64,000 nucleotides of DNA from Primulina eburnea (lineage: Eukaryota; Streptophyta; Magnoliopsida; Lamiales; Gesneriaceae): positions 33,072,790 to 33,136,789 of the forward strand of contig NC_133110.1 in NCBI RefSeq assembly GCF_022965805.1. Reading direction: 5' to 3'. Made by a program: the position numbers and the translations under genes. The notes under the pieces are model-generated. The model saw nothing but the letters and a program-made list of their open reading frames with translations. It did not search any database and was not told the origin of the DNA. The first letter of the stretch is position 1; each line of letters begins with the position of its first letter. This document shows positions 44,590 to 55,664 of this stretch, one piece after another.

Positions 44590-45350
44590 TTTACTTTATT
44601 TCATTTTAATCTTGTATTTGTTGCTTTTAATTATTTTCATTTGCGTATTGATTTCAATTGCGTTATTTTTTTTGCAGGTGTGATTGTTTAAAAAAAAAGG
44701 TGGACAGACGCATGCGCGCCGCAGCGCGACTTCTCGCGCAGCAGAACGCTCAGGACCAGTGGGCAAGCACAGAAGCATGCGCGCCACCGCGCGCACCTCA
44801 TTATCGAAGGAAACCAGAGGCGCGCGTGTGGCCGCGCCACTTTACACACGACCGCGCACGTCAATTATTGGCAGAAGACAGAAGGGTGCGCGCGGCCGCG
44901 CCACTTCTAGCGCGACCGCGCGCGTCGTGTAGAGCCCCACCCCTTTAAAACCCTATCTCACGATTTTACACATAGAACTCCTCCCTCACAGCCGCCTCCT
45001 CCAAAGAATCCTCTCAAAAATTTCATCCCTTTCACAAATCCTCTCCAAATTCACCCAACCCACAAACCTCCATCCCCAAAACTACTACAAAACTCCTTCC
45101 ATCCAACTCCTTCTCTCACATACAAGCTTCACACAACTCATCTCTCCCACCACCAACAGCAGCCGCCGCCGCCGCTCCTCGCCGCCGCCACTTGCTACTG
45201 CCGAGCGTCATCTCCGGTTAATCTTCTACACTCAGTATACCGTTTCTTTTACGTTGTTATTGTTTGGGGATAATTTTCAGAAATCAAGCAATTGTTGGTG
45301 GATTTTTGTCTCTATTGTTGATTATAAGTGTGGATAGTGCTCATAATCAT
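44590..45350 (+). promoter_or_regulatory. Promoter-like module upstream of Athila 1 third ORF
   Basis: In order: a T-rich tract ending TTTTTTTTGCAG (44667-44678); a GC-rich block of GCGCGC(A/G)CCGCGC-type palindromes (44700-44935); CCCCTTTAAAACCCTATC (44940-44957), a TATA-like sequence; and a C-rich, CT-rich leader of ~350 nt up to the ATG at 45351. The first three parts repeat the order seen in the LTR. No coding frame is credible here. It may be a second promoter or a splice/leader region for the third ORF. Confidence 0.5.
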
Positions 45351-46512
45351 GCCGCCTAGAAATAGATCAAAGGATGTGGTTTCCTCGTCTCGTTCCTACG
45401 ATGCTCATAAATTTTGGAACGAGGAAGCCTTTTGGGTATATGAGAGCACCAAGTCTCGATCTATTATTAATGAAAGAGGGCTAGATATGAGCAACCTTGA
45501 CTGTGATATAATTGAGGAAGTTGTGCGAAGGGGATGGGTAGATATAGCACAGTCACCGCCGGATGCAGTTATACCCGTAGTCCGAGAATTCTATGCTAAT
45601 TTGAGAATCAAGCACGAGGAATACGAAGTTCTGGTACGAGGGCAATTGGTCTATTTCGATTCGGCAACCATTAATGATATTTAAAATCTGTCGAGTTTTG
45701 AAAATGACGAATATACTACGTTGATTACTGGAAATGTTGATTACGATGAGATTATCAGGAGCCTATGCATTGAGGGTGCAGAGTGGCGCTTGAATCAGGG
45801 CTCCCCAGTTACTCTGAAGAAATTTGATTTACGCCGTGACCCACGCAGTTGGGCATCTTTTATTCTCTCACGGATCATGCCCTCCTCACATCAGACTAAA
45901 ATTACAAAGGATAAAGTGGCGTTGATTTACGCCATCATGACTGGGAAAATCGTGGATCTTGGGAAGCTCATTCACAGTTATATCATTCGTGCTGGTACGG
46001 GACTCATGACCGTCAGCCTCCCTTATGCACATACTATCACTGCCCTATGTCTTCATGCCGGTGTGCAATGGGGCGCCGATGAACAGGTTTTGAAAGCCAA
46101 GGGCCCAATCACGGTATATATAGCAAATCGTTTGCGCTTTGGGAGCGAAATAGAACGATAAGACGCTAGGGCAGATTACAACCTGAGGGCCAGACAATGC
46201 CAACCACCACCACCACCATCGATCCCTCGTTCCAGTTTGCGAGATAGGATGTTCCGAATGGAACATGATATGCAGGAGCAACGCAGAGAGCTGGCCGAAC
46301 ACCGACACATTACTGGTATTTTCATGTCTTTTATGATGGACTTTACATCGGTGCTCTCCCAGCGTTTTCGACCCATGGGACCCGAGGATGCTCCCTTTCC
46401 ACCACATCCAGTGTGGCCACCACAGTACCCACCACCAAATCTATCACCACCACAGCCCATGGACGATGATGCTGACGATACCGGGAACGACGACTCGAGT
46501 CCCGAGTTCTGA
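45351..46512 (+). pseudogene. Athila 1 third ORF (plant transposon protein / env-position ORF)
   Basis: A frame starting MPPRNRSKDVVSSSRSYDAH and ending DDDADDTGNDDSSPEF, in the env-like position of Athila elements. Two in-frame TAA codons (45682-45684 and 46159-46161) divide it into three in-phase segments. Its body (WASFILSRIMPSSHQTKITK, KVALIYAIMTGKIVDLGKLI) matches the domain often labelled putative plant transposon protein. A coiled-coil-like stretch precedes a Pro-rich, acidic C-terminus. No signal peptide or clear transmembrane helix is visible, so an envelope role is not supported by sequence. Function unknown. Confidence 0.82.
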
Positions 46513-48144
46513 CACTCGGGAGCGAGGTATGTGTTGTCATGTTCTTTATTGTTATAGATTGAGGACAATGCATACTTTAAGTTTGGGAGAGGGTAAAATC
46601 GCTTGTTAGAATTTTTCTGCAATTTTTTTTATTGCTCAGTAGTTAGTTTGATTTTTTTATTTATTTAGTGCATGATAGATTTGTTAGGTAGAGTCATGGA
46701 TAAGTAAAATGTGTGACCGATGATGAAGACCGAATTGCGATCCTGAAATATATATGTGTTCATGATAACTTAGGAGTCACAATTATTTTGCACTGTCGTG
46801 TTTGTTGATACTATCGTTGCTTAGAGACAAGTTGCATGCTTGTGATGGTAAATAGATGAGGAGGATCTGATTCTTGGTAATTCTTGCATGACATTGATTG
46901 ACACTTTGGCAATCATAGGAATGAGCTAGGCAATTTTTCACAATATCCTTGGGCCTATATTCTTTGCTTACTGTCAATTGCAGTCCTTTGAGCTTCAAGT
47001 TAATTGAGATGCTTAAATTTTCTTCGTGCACCTATTTCATCTATCATTTTTATTGAAAATTACATGTCACTGGCTTGTATGAGTTGACTAATGGATTGAC
47101 GGAAGTCTAGAACTTGTTTGAACACTTTTCGAGGCGAAATACGGATAATTTGTGACATAGGAATGATTTAGGCGATCTTTGGAGTCGTTTTGAGCCTTCG
47201 AGCCTACCAAACGAAAATGAAATATCCCTAGTGTCCCATTTTGAGCCTACTAAAAAATCAAGTGGTGTATGTCAATGACATACAATTAGCCCCCACTTGT
47301 ATTTATTCTACTTCCCACAACGACTATCTAATGAAGCTTATACACTTACTGTCTTACCTAATTTTCAGAGAAATAAGTCATGGGTGTTGTAATGATTCAA
47401 ATACTCCCTGAAAGTAAAAGAAAAAGTTAAATGTGCTAAAAGGAGTTAAAAAAATGTGAATCAAAAGTGGTGAAAAAGAAAATATATGGGATATGAAGGA
47501 TATGAATGGGAAGAAATCAATAAAGTGATAGTGAATGAAATGATAGTGAAAATGAGGAAGATTTGATTATTTCTCTCAAATTTTGATGTCCATACCCTTT
47601 ATTGTAGCCGTGAGCCGTGGCCTGACGTTACAAGCTTACAAGACCTATTAACCTTGTCACATTTATCCAATATACTAGTGGAGAAAAGTTATTCAAATCA
47701 AGCCTATGCAGACCTGAAAAACATTGTTAACAAGTATAGACTTTAATCACTTGCTGCAAGCATCTCATTTTGTGATTTCATCTTTGGCATACTTGTGTTG
47801 ACCATCTTTCGAGCCAAATAATCACCGATAAGTCCTATGTGATCTGTGAATGCAAATTTATATTTTGATGAAGTGTGAGTTGAACTGAACTGAGGATTTC
47901 TTGATTCTGTAAGGCGAATGGGCATTACAACTCTATTTGAGCATTCGATGGGGTAAACGAACATTGACATATCATACACACACGTCACTCTTGGAAAATC
48001 GTGAATTACATGAAATTAGATGAGTCGGAGGTCAATATCACTTTTCGCATATCCATGACTTTAGTAGTGGCGTTAATCTTTTCCTTAGTTATTAGCTTCT
48101 ATCCTATTTTGCTCGGGACTAGCAAAAGTTCAAGTTTGGGGGTT
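46513..48144 (+). other. Athila 1 3' non-coding region with two polypurine-type motifs
   Basis: No coding frame. It begins with the conserved words GAGGACAATGCAT and TTAAGTTTGGGAGAGG (46561-46589). It ends with CAAGTTTGGGGGTTT (48131-48145), the polypurine tract for plus-strand priming right before the 3' LTR. The two share AAGTTTGGG(G/A)G. Much of 46650-48100 is matched in inverted orientation by 54200-56600 of Athila 2. Confidence 0.75.
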
Positions 48145-49547
48145 TGATAAGTGCAAGATTTGTACTTAATTTATATTAAATTCCATTTTGAATTATGCTT
48201 GTTTCGAATAGAATTATGCGTTTTCAATTTGTTTTGATTGCCTTTTCAGGAATGGAGGAAAAGAGGACACGAAGCCAAGTGAGCCAAGAAAACAAGTGCA
48301 CAACCAACAATTATCGGACAGAACCTCGCGCGCAGCCGCGCGAGATCACGCGCAGCCGCGCGCATACGGAAGGAGCAGAAAACTCGAGAGGTACGCGCGG
48401 CCACGCCACATCACGCGCAGGAGCGCGTGCACCCATACAAGCAAATGACAGAGACATACGCGCGGCCGTGTGACTTCATGCACGATCGCGCGCACACATG
48501 CAAGAGCCAGATGAGCAGCAGCGCACCCGTATCGCGCCAGAACCGCGCCACCGCGCGCACGGCGTTCCAGAAAGCCTTATATAACGTGCAAGCTAGGTCA
48601 GAAATGGGGAGAGCCGCCGTGGAGAGAAAACACACGAAAAAATACCATCTTGGGAAGAAAAAGACGCGAGAAACGTAGCGCATACACGAGATGAAGATTC
48701 AGAGTGTGAAGAACAACCACAAATACGAAGAAACGGATCTGAGGACAGAGACGACACTTCGGATTTGTTATATTTTCCTTCGTTTCTTTAGTTTATTGCG
48801 TAACGATGTCCAGAACTATGAATATGTCTTGTGTTCTTTTGGATTTCGTGATGAACTAAATTTCCATTCTAGAGGTTGACGTAGCTTTGTCTATACGATG
48901 ATTTGACCTGGATATTTTTATGATTGAATTCCGTTTTGTTTAATTGTGTTTTCTTTATTTTATTTCACTGCAATTTACTGGCCGTAAATTGTGTGTTGTC
49001 GGATTAATTCTACAACTCGGGAGAGGGACTAGGATTATAGATCATTAGAAACACATCGTTGAATGTTTATATCGTTCGGAAGGCGTATAAATTTAGCGAG
49101 GCTTAGGTAAGAACATTATTTGCCTTTACCAATCAAACATAGATTTGATTAGGAATAATTGAATCGAAGTTTAATTGGTACAATTTATTCGTCACTTAGG
49201 AAAGGGTGAATAAAACACGTAAGTGTTCTTGGCCATTAAATAATAGGAATTCAAAAATTTAAATACAATCAGGAAGAATTATTGTAGAAACTTAGTGAAA
49301 TCATTCCTCTAGATATTCTCTCTCATTGATATTTCTCCATTCGGTGGTTAGTTTAATTACGTTCTTGAAATCAATTCATTAACATAAACCAAACGTTCTT
49401 TCTGAATTTTCTAGATAAAGTCGAAACTCTTATAATTACAAGCACTGATATATACTTTTATACACACTCCTCGTGGGATCGATATATGTACTCTAACCAG
49501 TACTAAAACATGACACCGTACACTTGCGGTAGAGAAAATACGCAACA
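48145..49547 (+). repeat. 3' LTR of Athila element 1
   Basis: 1,403 bp, TGATAAGTGCAAG...ATACGCAACA, the partner of 37507-38870. It is 39 bp longer, mainly from extra GCGCGCAGCCGCGCGAGATC-type units in the GC block (48320-48570). Confidence 0.96.
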
Positions 49548-52500
49548 ACTTCTGGAACAGAAGCCATATGCCTCTATTATCGAATTTATTATAAACCATT
49601 ATTTACACTAAATCCTATGTGTAAAAGAATAGATAAAAAAATTAAATAAAACTATTCTTATAGAAACTAATTTTAATAGATCTAATATTACAACTCGTAG
49701 ATCTATAAAATGAGAAGAAATTGAATTTCCTGAAAGCTGGATAATTGAACAAGCTGTTCCTAGAAATCATATAATAAATAGAGATTTACAACAAGTTATA
49801 CAAAATAATGAAGGATCTGTTCAAATACAGTTTAATAATGAACAAAGAAGATTATTACCATCTTCTGTCTATGCTAGATCAAGATCTAGTCATTTTTTTA
49901 TTTCACCTTTAGATTATATGGTGGATATTTCGCAAACTTCTAGGGTTTCTACTTCTCAAATAAGAGAAGAGATAGAATCTTCTATAAAAGATACAGTAGA
50001 AGATTTAATTATTAATCAAAACAGTATAGTTCATCAAACTTTTCAAAAAGTTAGAGAAACTGATACAATTTCAGAAATGAGTTTTACTATTTAATGGATA
50101 GTAAATCAAAAATAGATTTTACTAAAGGTTCTATGGCTAAAGCCAAGATAAACGCATAATTTTATCAACCCAAATGAGAATCTCATATAATGATATTTTA
50201 AAAGTTTCTGTGAACAAGAATTTGAATATATTGTTACAGAATTTTATAAATTCTATGAAAATAAAAATAAATTAATACATTTTGTTTATTGGTTCTTTAA
50301 AACTTTTATTATAGATTATATTTCTGTTCTTGAAATAAATTATAAACTTTCTTCTGGACAGATTCAAAAATCTGTTTATCCTCCTCAACAATCTTTTCTT
50401 ATAGAAAAAAAATAAAGATTTAAATTCTACTACTTTTTCAAAATTATTTGATACCAATATATTACAGATAACTGTTAAACATATAAATCAGATACTTGAA
50501 AAATAAAATTATACAAATTTGTATCTTACTATAATAGGAGAAGAAATAGCTTCTCTTAAAAATCATATTGATAAAATTACTTTAACTATAAATCAAATAA
50601 AACCTGATGTTCATACACAAACTAAAGAAGAAACTAATATTGCTACTATGGCAACTTCTTATATTCAATCCCCTCCAAAAAAAAAAAAGATTTTAAATTT
50701 AAGTATTCTGTTTCTGATATAGAAAAATTATTACAAGAAAAATTTAAAAATCTCAATTTAAATAATCTAAATGAAGAGATAGATAATAATAAGAATTTTT
50801 CTGATGAAGAAATAATAAAATAAAATGGGCAGATAAACTTACCCGAATTAAATATTATTATAATAAACATACTCCCATGGATGTTCTTCTTGAAGAGCAA
50901 GAATATATTTTCTCTAATAGTTATAATGAGAAAAATATTTATGAATGAAATATTGATGGTTTCAGTGGTAAAAAAATTTATAATACTGCTCACAGAATGC
51001 TTATATATAGTAATGTGTGTAAAACTTCAGGCAATAATGATAAAAATATTGCTAAAATGATTATAGCAGGTTTTACTTGTCAACTTAAAGTTGGTGGGAT
51101 AATTATTTAAATCAATCCCATAAAGATGATATTTTAAACTCAATTAAATTTGAGAATAATGTTCAAAAGAGAAAATTCAATTTATTCCTTATAATGACAA
51201 TGATTGAACATTTTACTAGAAGATTTATTGATATTGGTGAACAAATTCGTGCTTTATTAAGCAATATAAAATGTAAAACTCTTTCTGATTTTAGATCGTA
51301 TAAAGATATATTTTTATCTCGAATATATGAGATACCCGACTGTAATAATAGTCTTTAGAAAACCAAATTTATAAATGGTTTACCTTTTCTTTTTGCTGAA
51401 AGAATCAGAAAAATAATAAGAAAAGATGATATTTATATTCTACATGAAAATTATACTTATGGAAAACTCATAAGTACATGTATATAAGAGGGTTTAGAAC
51501 TTTGTAATGAATTTAAATAATCAAAGAAAAAGACAGAATTTGCTTGAGAAAAAACAATTAGGTAAATTTTATGATCAATTTGGTATGGATTTGCTAGGGG
51601 TGTCAAAATCCGATACGACCCACCAACCCTACACAGTTCAACCCGAAAAAAATAAATTTGGGTTTGAGGTTTTCGGGTTTGGGTTGGACCCGATAGCTGA
51701 CCCGAAAAAAAAATGTCCGGGTTGGGTTGGGGTCAACCCACCCAAAAATTAATTTTTTTTAAAAAATTATATAATTAATAAATATTGCTTAAATTTTTTT
51801 TATATATTTTTTGTCTGAAAAAATATTTATTATATATTTTTACCATAAATTTTAATAATTTAATATTTATTTTGAACATTTTTTTTATTTTTTAAATAAT
51901 TATTTATTTGATTTAGTAAATATAATTTATTTTTCTACGATTAGACTTTCAAATTTAAATCATATATATGAGGGAGCTTTTGTTATTATATGTTTAAATT
52001 AAAATATTATTAATTTTTTTGAATTTTATTTAATTTTCTTTAAATATTCAAAATCGGGTTATACGGATTGATCGGATTGATTCGGGTTCATATTTGGGTT
52101 GACCAAATTTTGAATAGTACTATTACTCAAATCGACCCAACCCACCCAGCCCACCCGAATTGACACCCCTAGGATTTGCCTCATAAAAGTGAAAAGAAAA
52201 TTAAATAAAAAGAAGAGAAATTTTATAGAAAGAAAAGTTATTTTTCTGATACACAAAAAGACAAAAAAAAAAAAAAAGCTGTGAATCAAGGAAAGAAGAA
52301 AAATATAAAGACAATAATAAATTAATTATTTGTAGAAAATGTAAAAAGCCAAGACATTATGCTAATCAATGTTGGGCTAAAACAAAAATTAATAATTTAG
52401 ACATAGATGAGAATCTTAAAGAAACATTATTTAAAATAAAAATGGATTCAAATAAGGATTCTGATTACAATAGTGAATCTAAAAATTCTTTAAAATTATA

Positions 52501-52861
52501 TGATTCAGAAGAAATTATAGATAATGATTCAAATATTTTCGATCTAGAAGAATGTAATAATTATATACAAGGAAAATCTTATATAAATCATATTAATAAT
52601 GATGATAATAACGATGATTTTTATAAACTGATGTCTCAATTTCAAGATCTTAATATTAATGTATTAACTAATGGTAATATTCTAGAATTTCTTAAAATGA
52701 TTAAGGATCCAATTTTAAAATCAACAATTATAAATCAAATGGAGAATAATGCTTCAACTAGTAGTAATAATATTTTTGTTAAACAAGAACAAGCTTATTC
52801 TATGAAAGAAGTAAAAAATCTTTTACAACAAAAATGTAGTAACCAAAATCCAGTTACAATT
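49548..52861 (+). pseudogene. Endogenous pararetrovirus-like segment, right part (movement and coat-protein-like)
   Basis: Continues the viral-type sequence on the far side of Athila 1 after target duplication ACTTC. It is AT-rich, low-GC and full of stops and frameshifts. The first ~600 bp belongs to the movement-protein C-terminal side. Farther on, basic and acidic fragments resemble a coat-protein region, ending in a C-x2-C-x4-H-x4-C knuckle (52331-52372, starting CRKCKKPRH). An open acidic Asn/Asp-rich frame (52442-52861) is cut by Athila 2. Gene order (movement, coat with knuckle) fits Caulimoviridae. Protease and RT are not in the window. The copy is decayed and interrupted by a hAT element (51595-52171). 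Confidence 0.68.
51595..52171. mobile_element. 577-bp non-autonomous hAT-type element 3, in the pararetrovirus-like segment
   Basis: Termini TAGGGGTGTCAA...TTGACACCCCTA (12 bp, perfect) with an 8-bp duplication GGATTTGC (51587-51594 and 52172-52179). The subterminal arrays use CCCGAA/CGGGTTGGG words, different from elements 1 and 2. The middle is AT-rich and non-coding. Confidence 0.96.
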
Positions 52862-54192
52862 TGTTGCGTGTTTTCTTGATTCCTCGCAAGCGCACGACGT
52901 CAAATTATAGTAAAATGTATTTTTGTGTATAAGTGTCGATCTCACGAGGAGTGTGTATATAAATATATATCAGTGCTTGTAATTAAAATATTCTCGACTT
53001 TATTTAGAAAAATCAAAGGAGGTTTGGTTTGTTTAAAAACAACTTAATTGCAAATAAATAATTAAAATAAACACCGAATGAAGAAATATCACTGAGAGAA
53101 AATATCTAAATGAACGATTTCACTAAGTTTCTACGATAGTTATTTCAGATTGAATTTACATTCATCAATTCCAATTATTTAATAGTCAATAACACTTAAT
53201 TATTTTATTCTCCCTTTTCCAAGTGATGAATAAATTGTATCAATTAAACATTGATTCAAACATTCTTAATAAAAATCTAAGTTTCATTGATAAATGCAAA
53301 CGATGTTCTCATTAAGCCTTAATAAATGAAGTTATACGCCTTCCGAACGATATAAATATTTCATCTCCCGAGTTGTAGAATTAATCAAACAACACGCAAT
53401 TTATGGCCAGTAAATTGTAGTGAATAAAAATAAGAAACACAATTAAACCAAACAGAATTCAATCATATAAACAGCCGCGTCAAATCATCGTATCGACAAA
53501 GCTACGTCATTCTCTAGACTAGAAAATTAGTTCATGATGAATTCTAAATAAAAACAACACATGTTTAAAGTTTTAGATATCGCAACACAATAAAATATAA
53601 AAGTGAAAGAATAAATGACAAATCCAAAGAGTCGTCTCTATCCCCAGATCCGTCGTTCTTCGTATTTGTGATCGATCTTCTCACTCTAGATCTTCGTCTC
53701 GTGTTCGCTCCTGCTCTCCTGTTTGTTTTTCTCCCCTAAAACGGCTTCTTTATTTTCTGAACCCTCCTCTTTATATTTCCGGGTTCGGGCCTTAAATAAA
53801 AGCCCAATAGTTATGTTCTCGCTGTCATTAGCGCCGCGGCGCTGCCCCGTCATTCATGAGTGTAAGCACCTAGGCGCTTGTTCTTCGTATTTGTGGCGCC
53901 GCGACGCTTCTTTGGCAGCGCCTAGGCGCTCGTTCCTCAGCAGTAAGGCGCCTCTGCGCTTGTTGGACATCGCCTAAGTGCTTATTTTTCGAACTAATGA
54001 GCGCTGTGGCGTTGCGGCTATCGTCCATTGCATTTTCAAGCTTAAAATTACATCTATTTGCTCTAAACCGTCCAATAGTTTTTTATCCCCTGCATGACAC
54101 AAAAGCAACAAAAACCAAGCATAATTCTGTTCGAAACCAACATAAATCAAATGAATTAACATATAAATGAAGTGCAATTCTTGCACTTATCA
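52862..54192 (-). repeat. 3' LTR of Athila element 2
   Basis: 1,331 bp. On the minus strand it starts TGATAAGTGCAAGAATTGCA and ends ACACGCAACA, close to the Athila 1 LTR ends. It contains a T-rich stretch ending GTCATGCAG (about 54090-54100), a GC block of GCGCC(T/G)(A/C)GGCGC-type words (53825-54010) and TATA-like GGAAATATAAAGAGG (53767-53781). Confidence 0.92.
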
Positions 54193-54885
54193 AACACATC
54201 AAACTTGAACTTTTGCTAGTCCCGAGCAAAACAAAAGTAAAAATAGGAATTCAATCAACAAGAAATGATAACGACTAACAGTCATGGATATGAAACCATT
54301 GATCTTGGCCTCCAAATAATACATTTTTTATGTAATTCATAGTCACTCAAGAGTCACGTGCGTGTGTGATATGTCAATGTTCATTTACCCAATCAAATGC
54401 TCAAATTAATTTAAAACACCCACTAGCCTTAAAAAATCAAGAGATTATCAGTTCAGTTCAAACCACACTTCATTAATATACAAATTCACTTACACAGATC
54501 CCAAAGGACTTTATTGGTAACTGTTTGGTTCAATATGTATTCAACATAAGTCTACAAAGCGATAATGTTTCACAATTAGATGCTTACATGCAAATGATTA
54601 AAGTTCATACTTGCTAATCAAGTTTCTTAGTTATCCATAGGCTTGACTTGAACAAATTTTCTTAACTAGTATATTGGATAATTGTGACAAGGTTAATTGG
54701 TCTTGTAGGCTTGTAACGTTAGGCTATGGCTCATTGCTACAATAAAAGGTATGGAAATCAAAATTTGAGAGAAATAATCGAATTTCATCATCTTCATTTT
54801 TATTTCATTCACCATCACTTTATTGTTTTCTTCACAATCATATCCCCATTTCCCATATTTTTCTTTTTCACCACTTTTTGATTCA

Positions 54886-55664
54886 TGATGCGAATCTTGA
54901 TACGAATAAATAGCAAACACGATTAAAAGTGAATCGCACCATCTATTCAATTACGATAACAAGACGCGTGTGTTTTCCCGATCTTTGATTCAAGTATTGT
55001 GTGATATTCACCTCTAAACTAGCAAGAGTTTAGCAACAAATAATCAACGAGAGAAACAATCGCGTTTCAAGAGAACCTCCAAAGAACCCGCCCTTGGCAA
55101 CCCCCGTGAAAATCGATCGACAAACGCCACAAAAGATAAATCTTTTGATAAGTTTGATTTGATACAACGCAAAAGTTATAACGAAACTTAAGCTTGTGTT
55201 GAGAGAATTCTCAATATCATAAAAGATGAATAATAATCAATGTTGTGTTTACAATCAATAAAATTCGTCTATATATTGACTCAAAATCAAAAGATATCAA
55301 ATTTACTTGCCAAAATAAATAAAACTCTAAAATAGGAAAATAAATCTCGTCCAAACGTAAAGGGCATGGACCCCGTGTAGAGGTCCGGAAGGGGGTCCGT
55401 GTAGGCACTGTAATTTTCATGTCTCGAAAGTAGTAGACACGGACCCCGTGTACAGGTCCGTGCTCGGGTCCGTGTAGGCTCGGGATTTCTCTTCCTCAAG
55501 TGTAATGGACACGGACCCCGTGTACTGGTCCGTGCTTGGGTCCGTGCAGCCTCGGTTCTTCAAAATAATGCATGATTAATGTTCCTTCGGCTTTCCAACG
55601 TGCTCCCATGCATCACGAGCCCTTCTCCCTTGCTTATCAATAATTTGAAAACCATGCCCGGTCA
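54886..55664 (-). mobile_element. 779-bp solo LTR with target duplication GATTCA
   Basis: TG...CA ends (TGATGCGAAT at 54886, CCCGGTCA at 55664) are flanked by GATTCA on both sides (54880-54885, 55665-55670). Athila 1 has the empty site (TGTGAATCAAAAGTGG near 47458). On the minus strand a TATA-like AATATATAG (55269-55277) lies mid-element. The U3 side carries three ~72-bp tandem units. No internal domain is present, so this is a solo LTR left by LTR-LTR recombination. Parent family not recognised. Confidence 0.85.
55368..55560 (-). repeat. Three ~72-bp tandem repeats in the solo LTR
   Basis: Units start with GGACCCCGTGTA at 55368, 55441 and 55513 (spacings 73 and 72 bp). Each holds a partial palindrome of the type CACGGACC...GGTCCGTG, likely U3 enhancer-type repeats. 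Confidence 0.9.

Larger units (their letters stand above)
37507..49547 (+). mobile_element. Athila-type Ty3/gypsy retrotransposon 1, full length, nested
   Basis: A 12,041-bp element with two LTRs (37507-38870, 48145-49547), TG...CA ends and a perfect 5-bp target duplication ACTTC (37502-37506 and 49548-49552). The primer-binding region TTTGGCGCCGTTGCCGGGGA directly after the 5' LTR, gag-pol in Ty3 order and a third ORF downstream of integrase identify the Athila lineage. It is inserted in the pararetrovirus-like segment. Gag is split by a hAT element; pol carries frameshifts, stops and an internal deletion. In the 73 nt from 38041/48711 I count 4 LTR mismatches, so the insertion is moderately recent. 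Confidence 0.96.

Noticed and set aside
45351..46512. Envelope protein for the Athila third ORF
   Set aside because: No signal peptide, transmembrane helix or glycoprotein-like cysteine pattern is visible. Position alone does not justify the call.
54193..54885. Open frames in Athila 3' non-coding regions (also 46783-47988)
   Set aside because: They are short, not shared in frame between the two Athila elements, and lie in a region aligned as non-coding.
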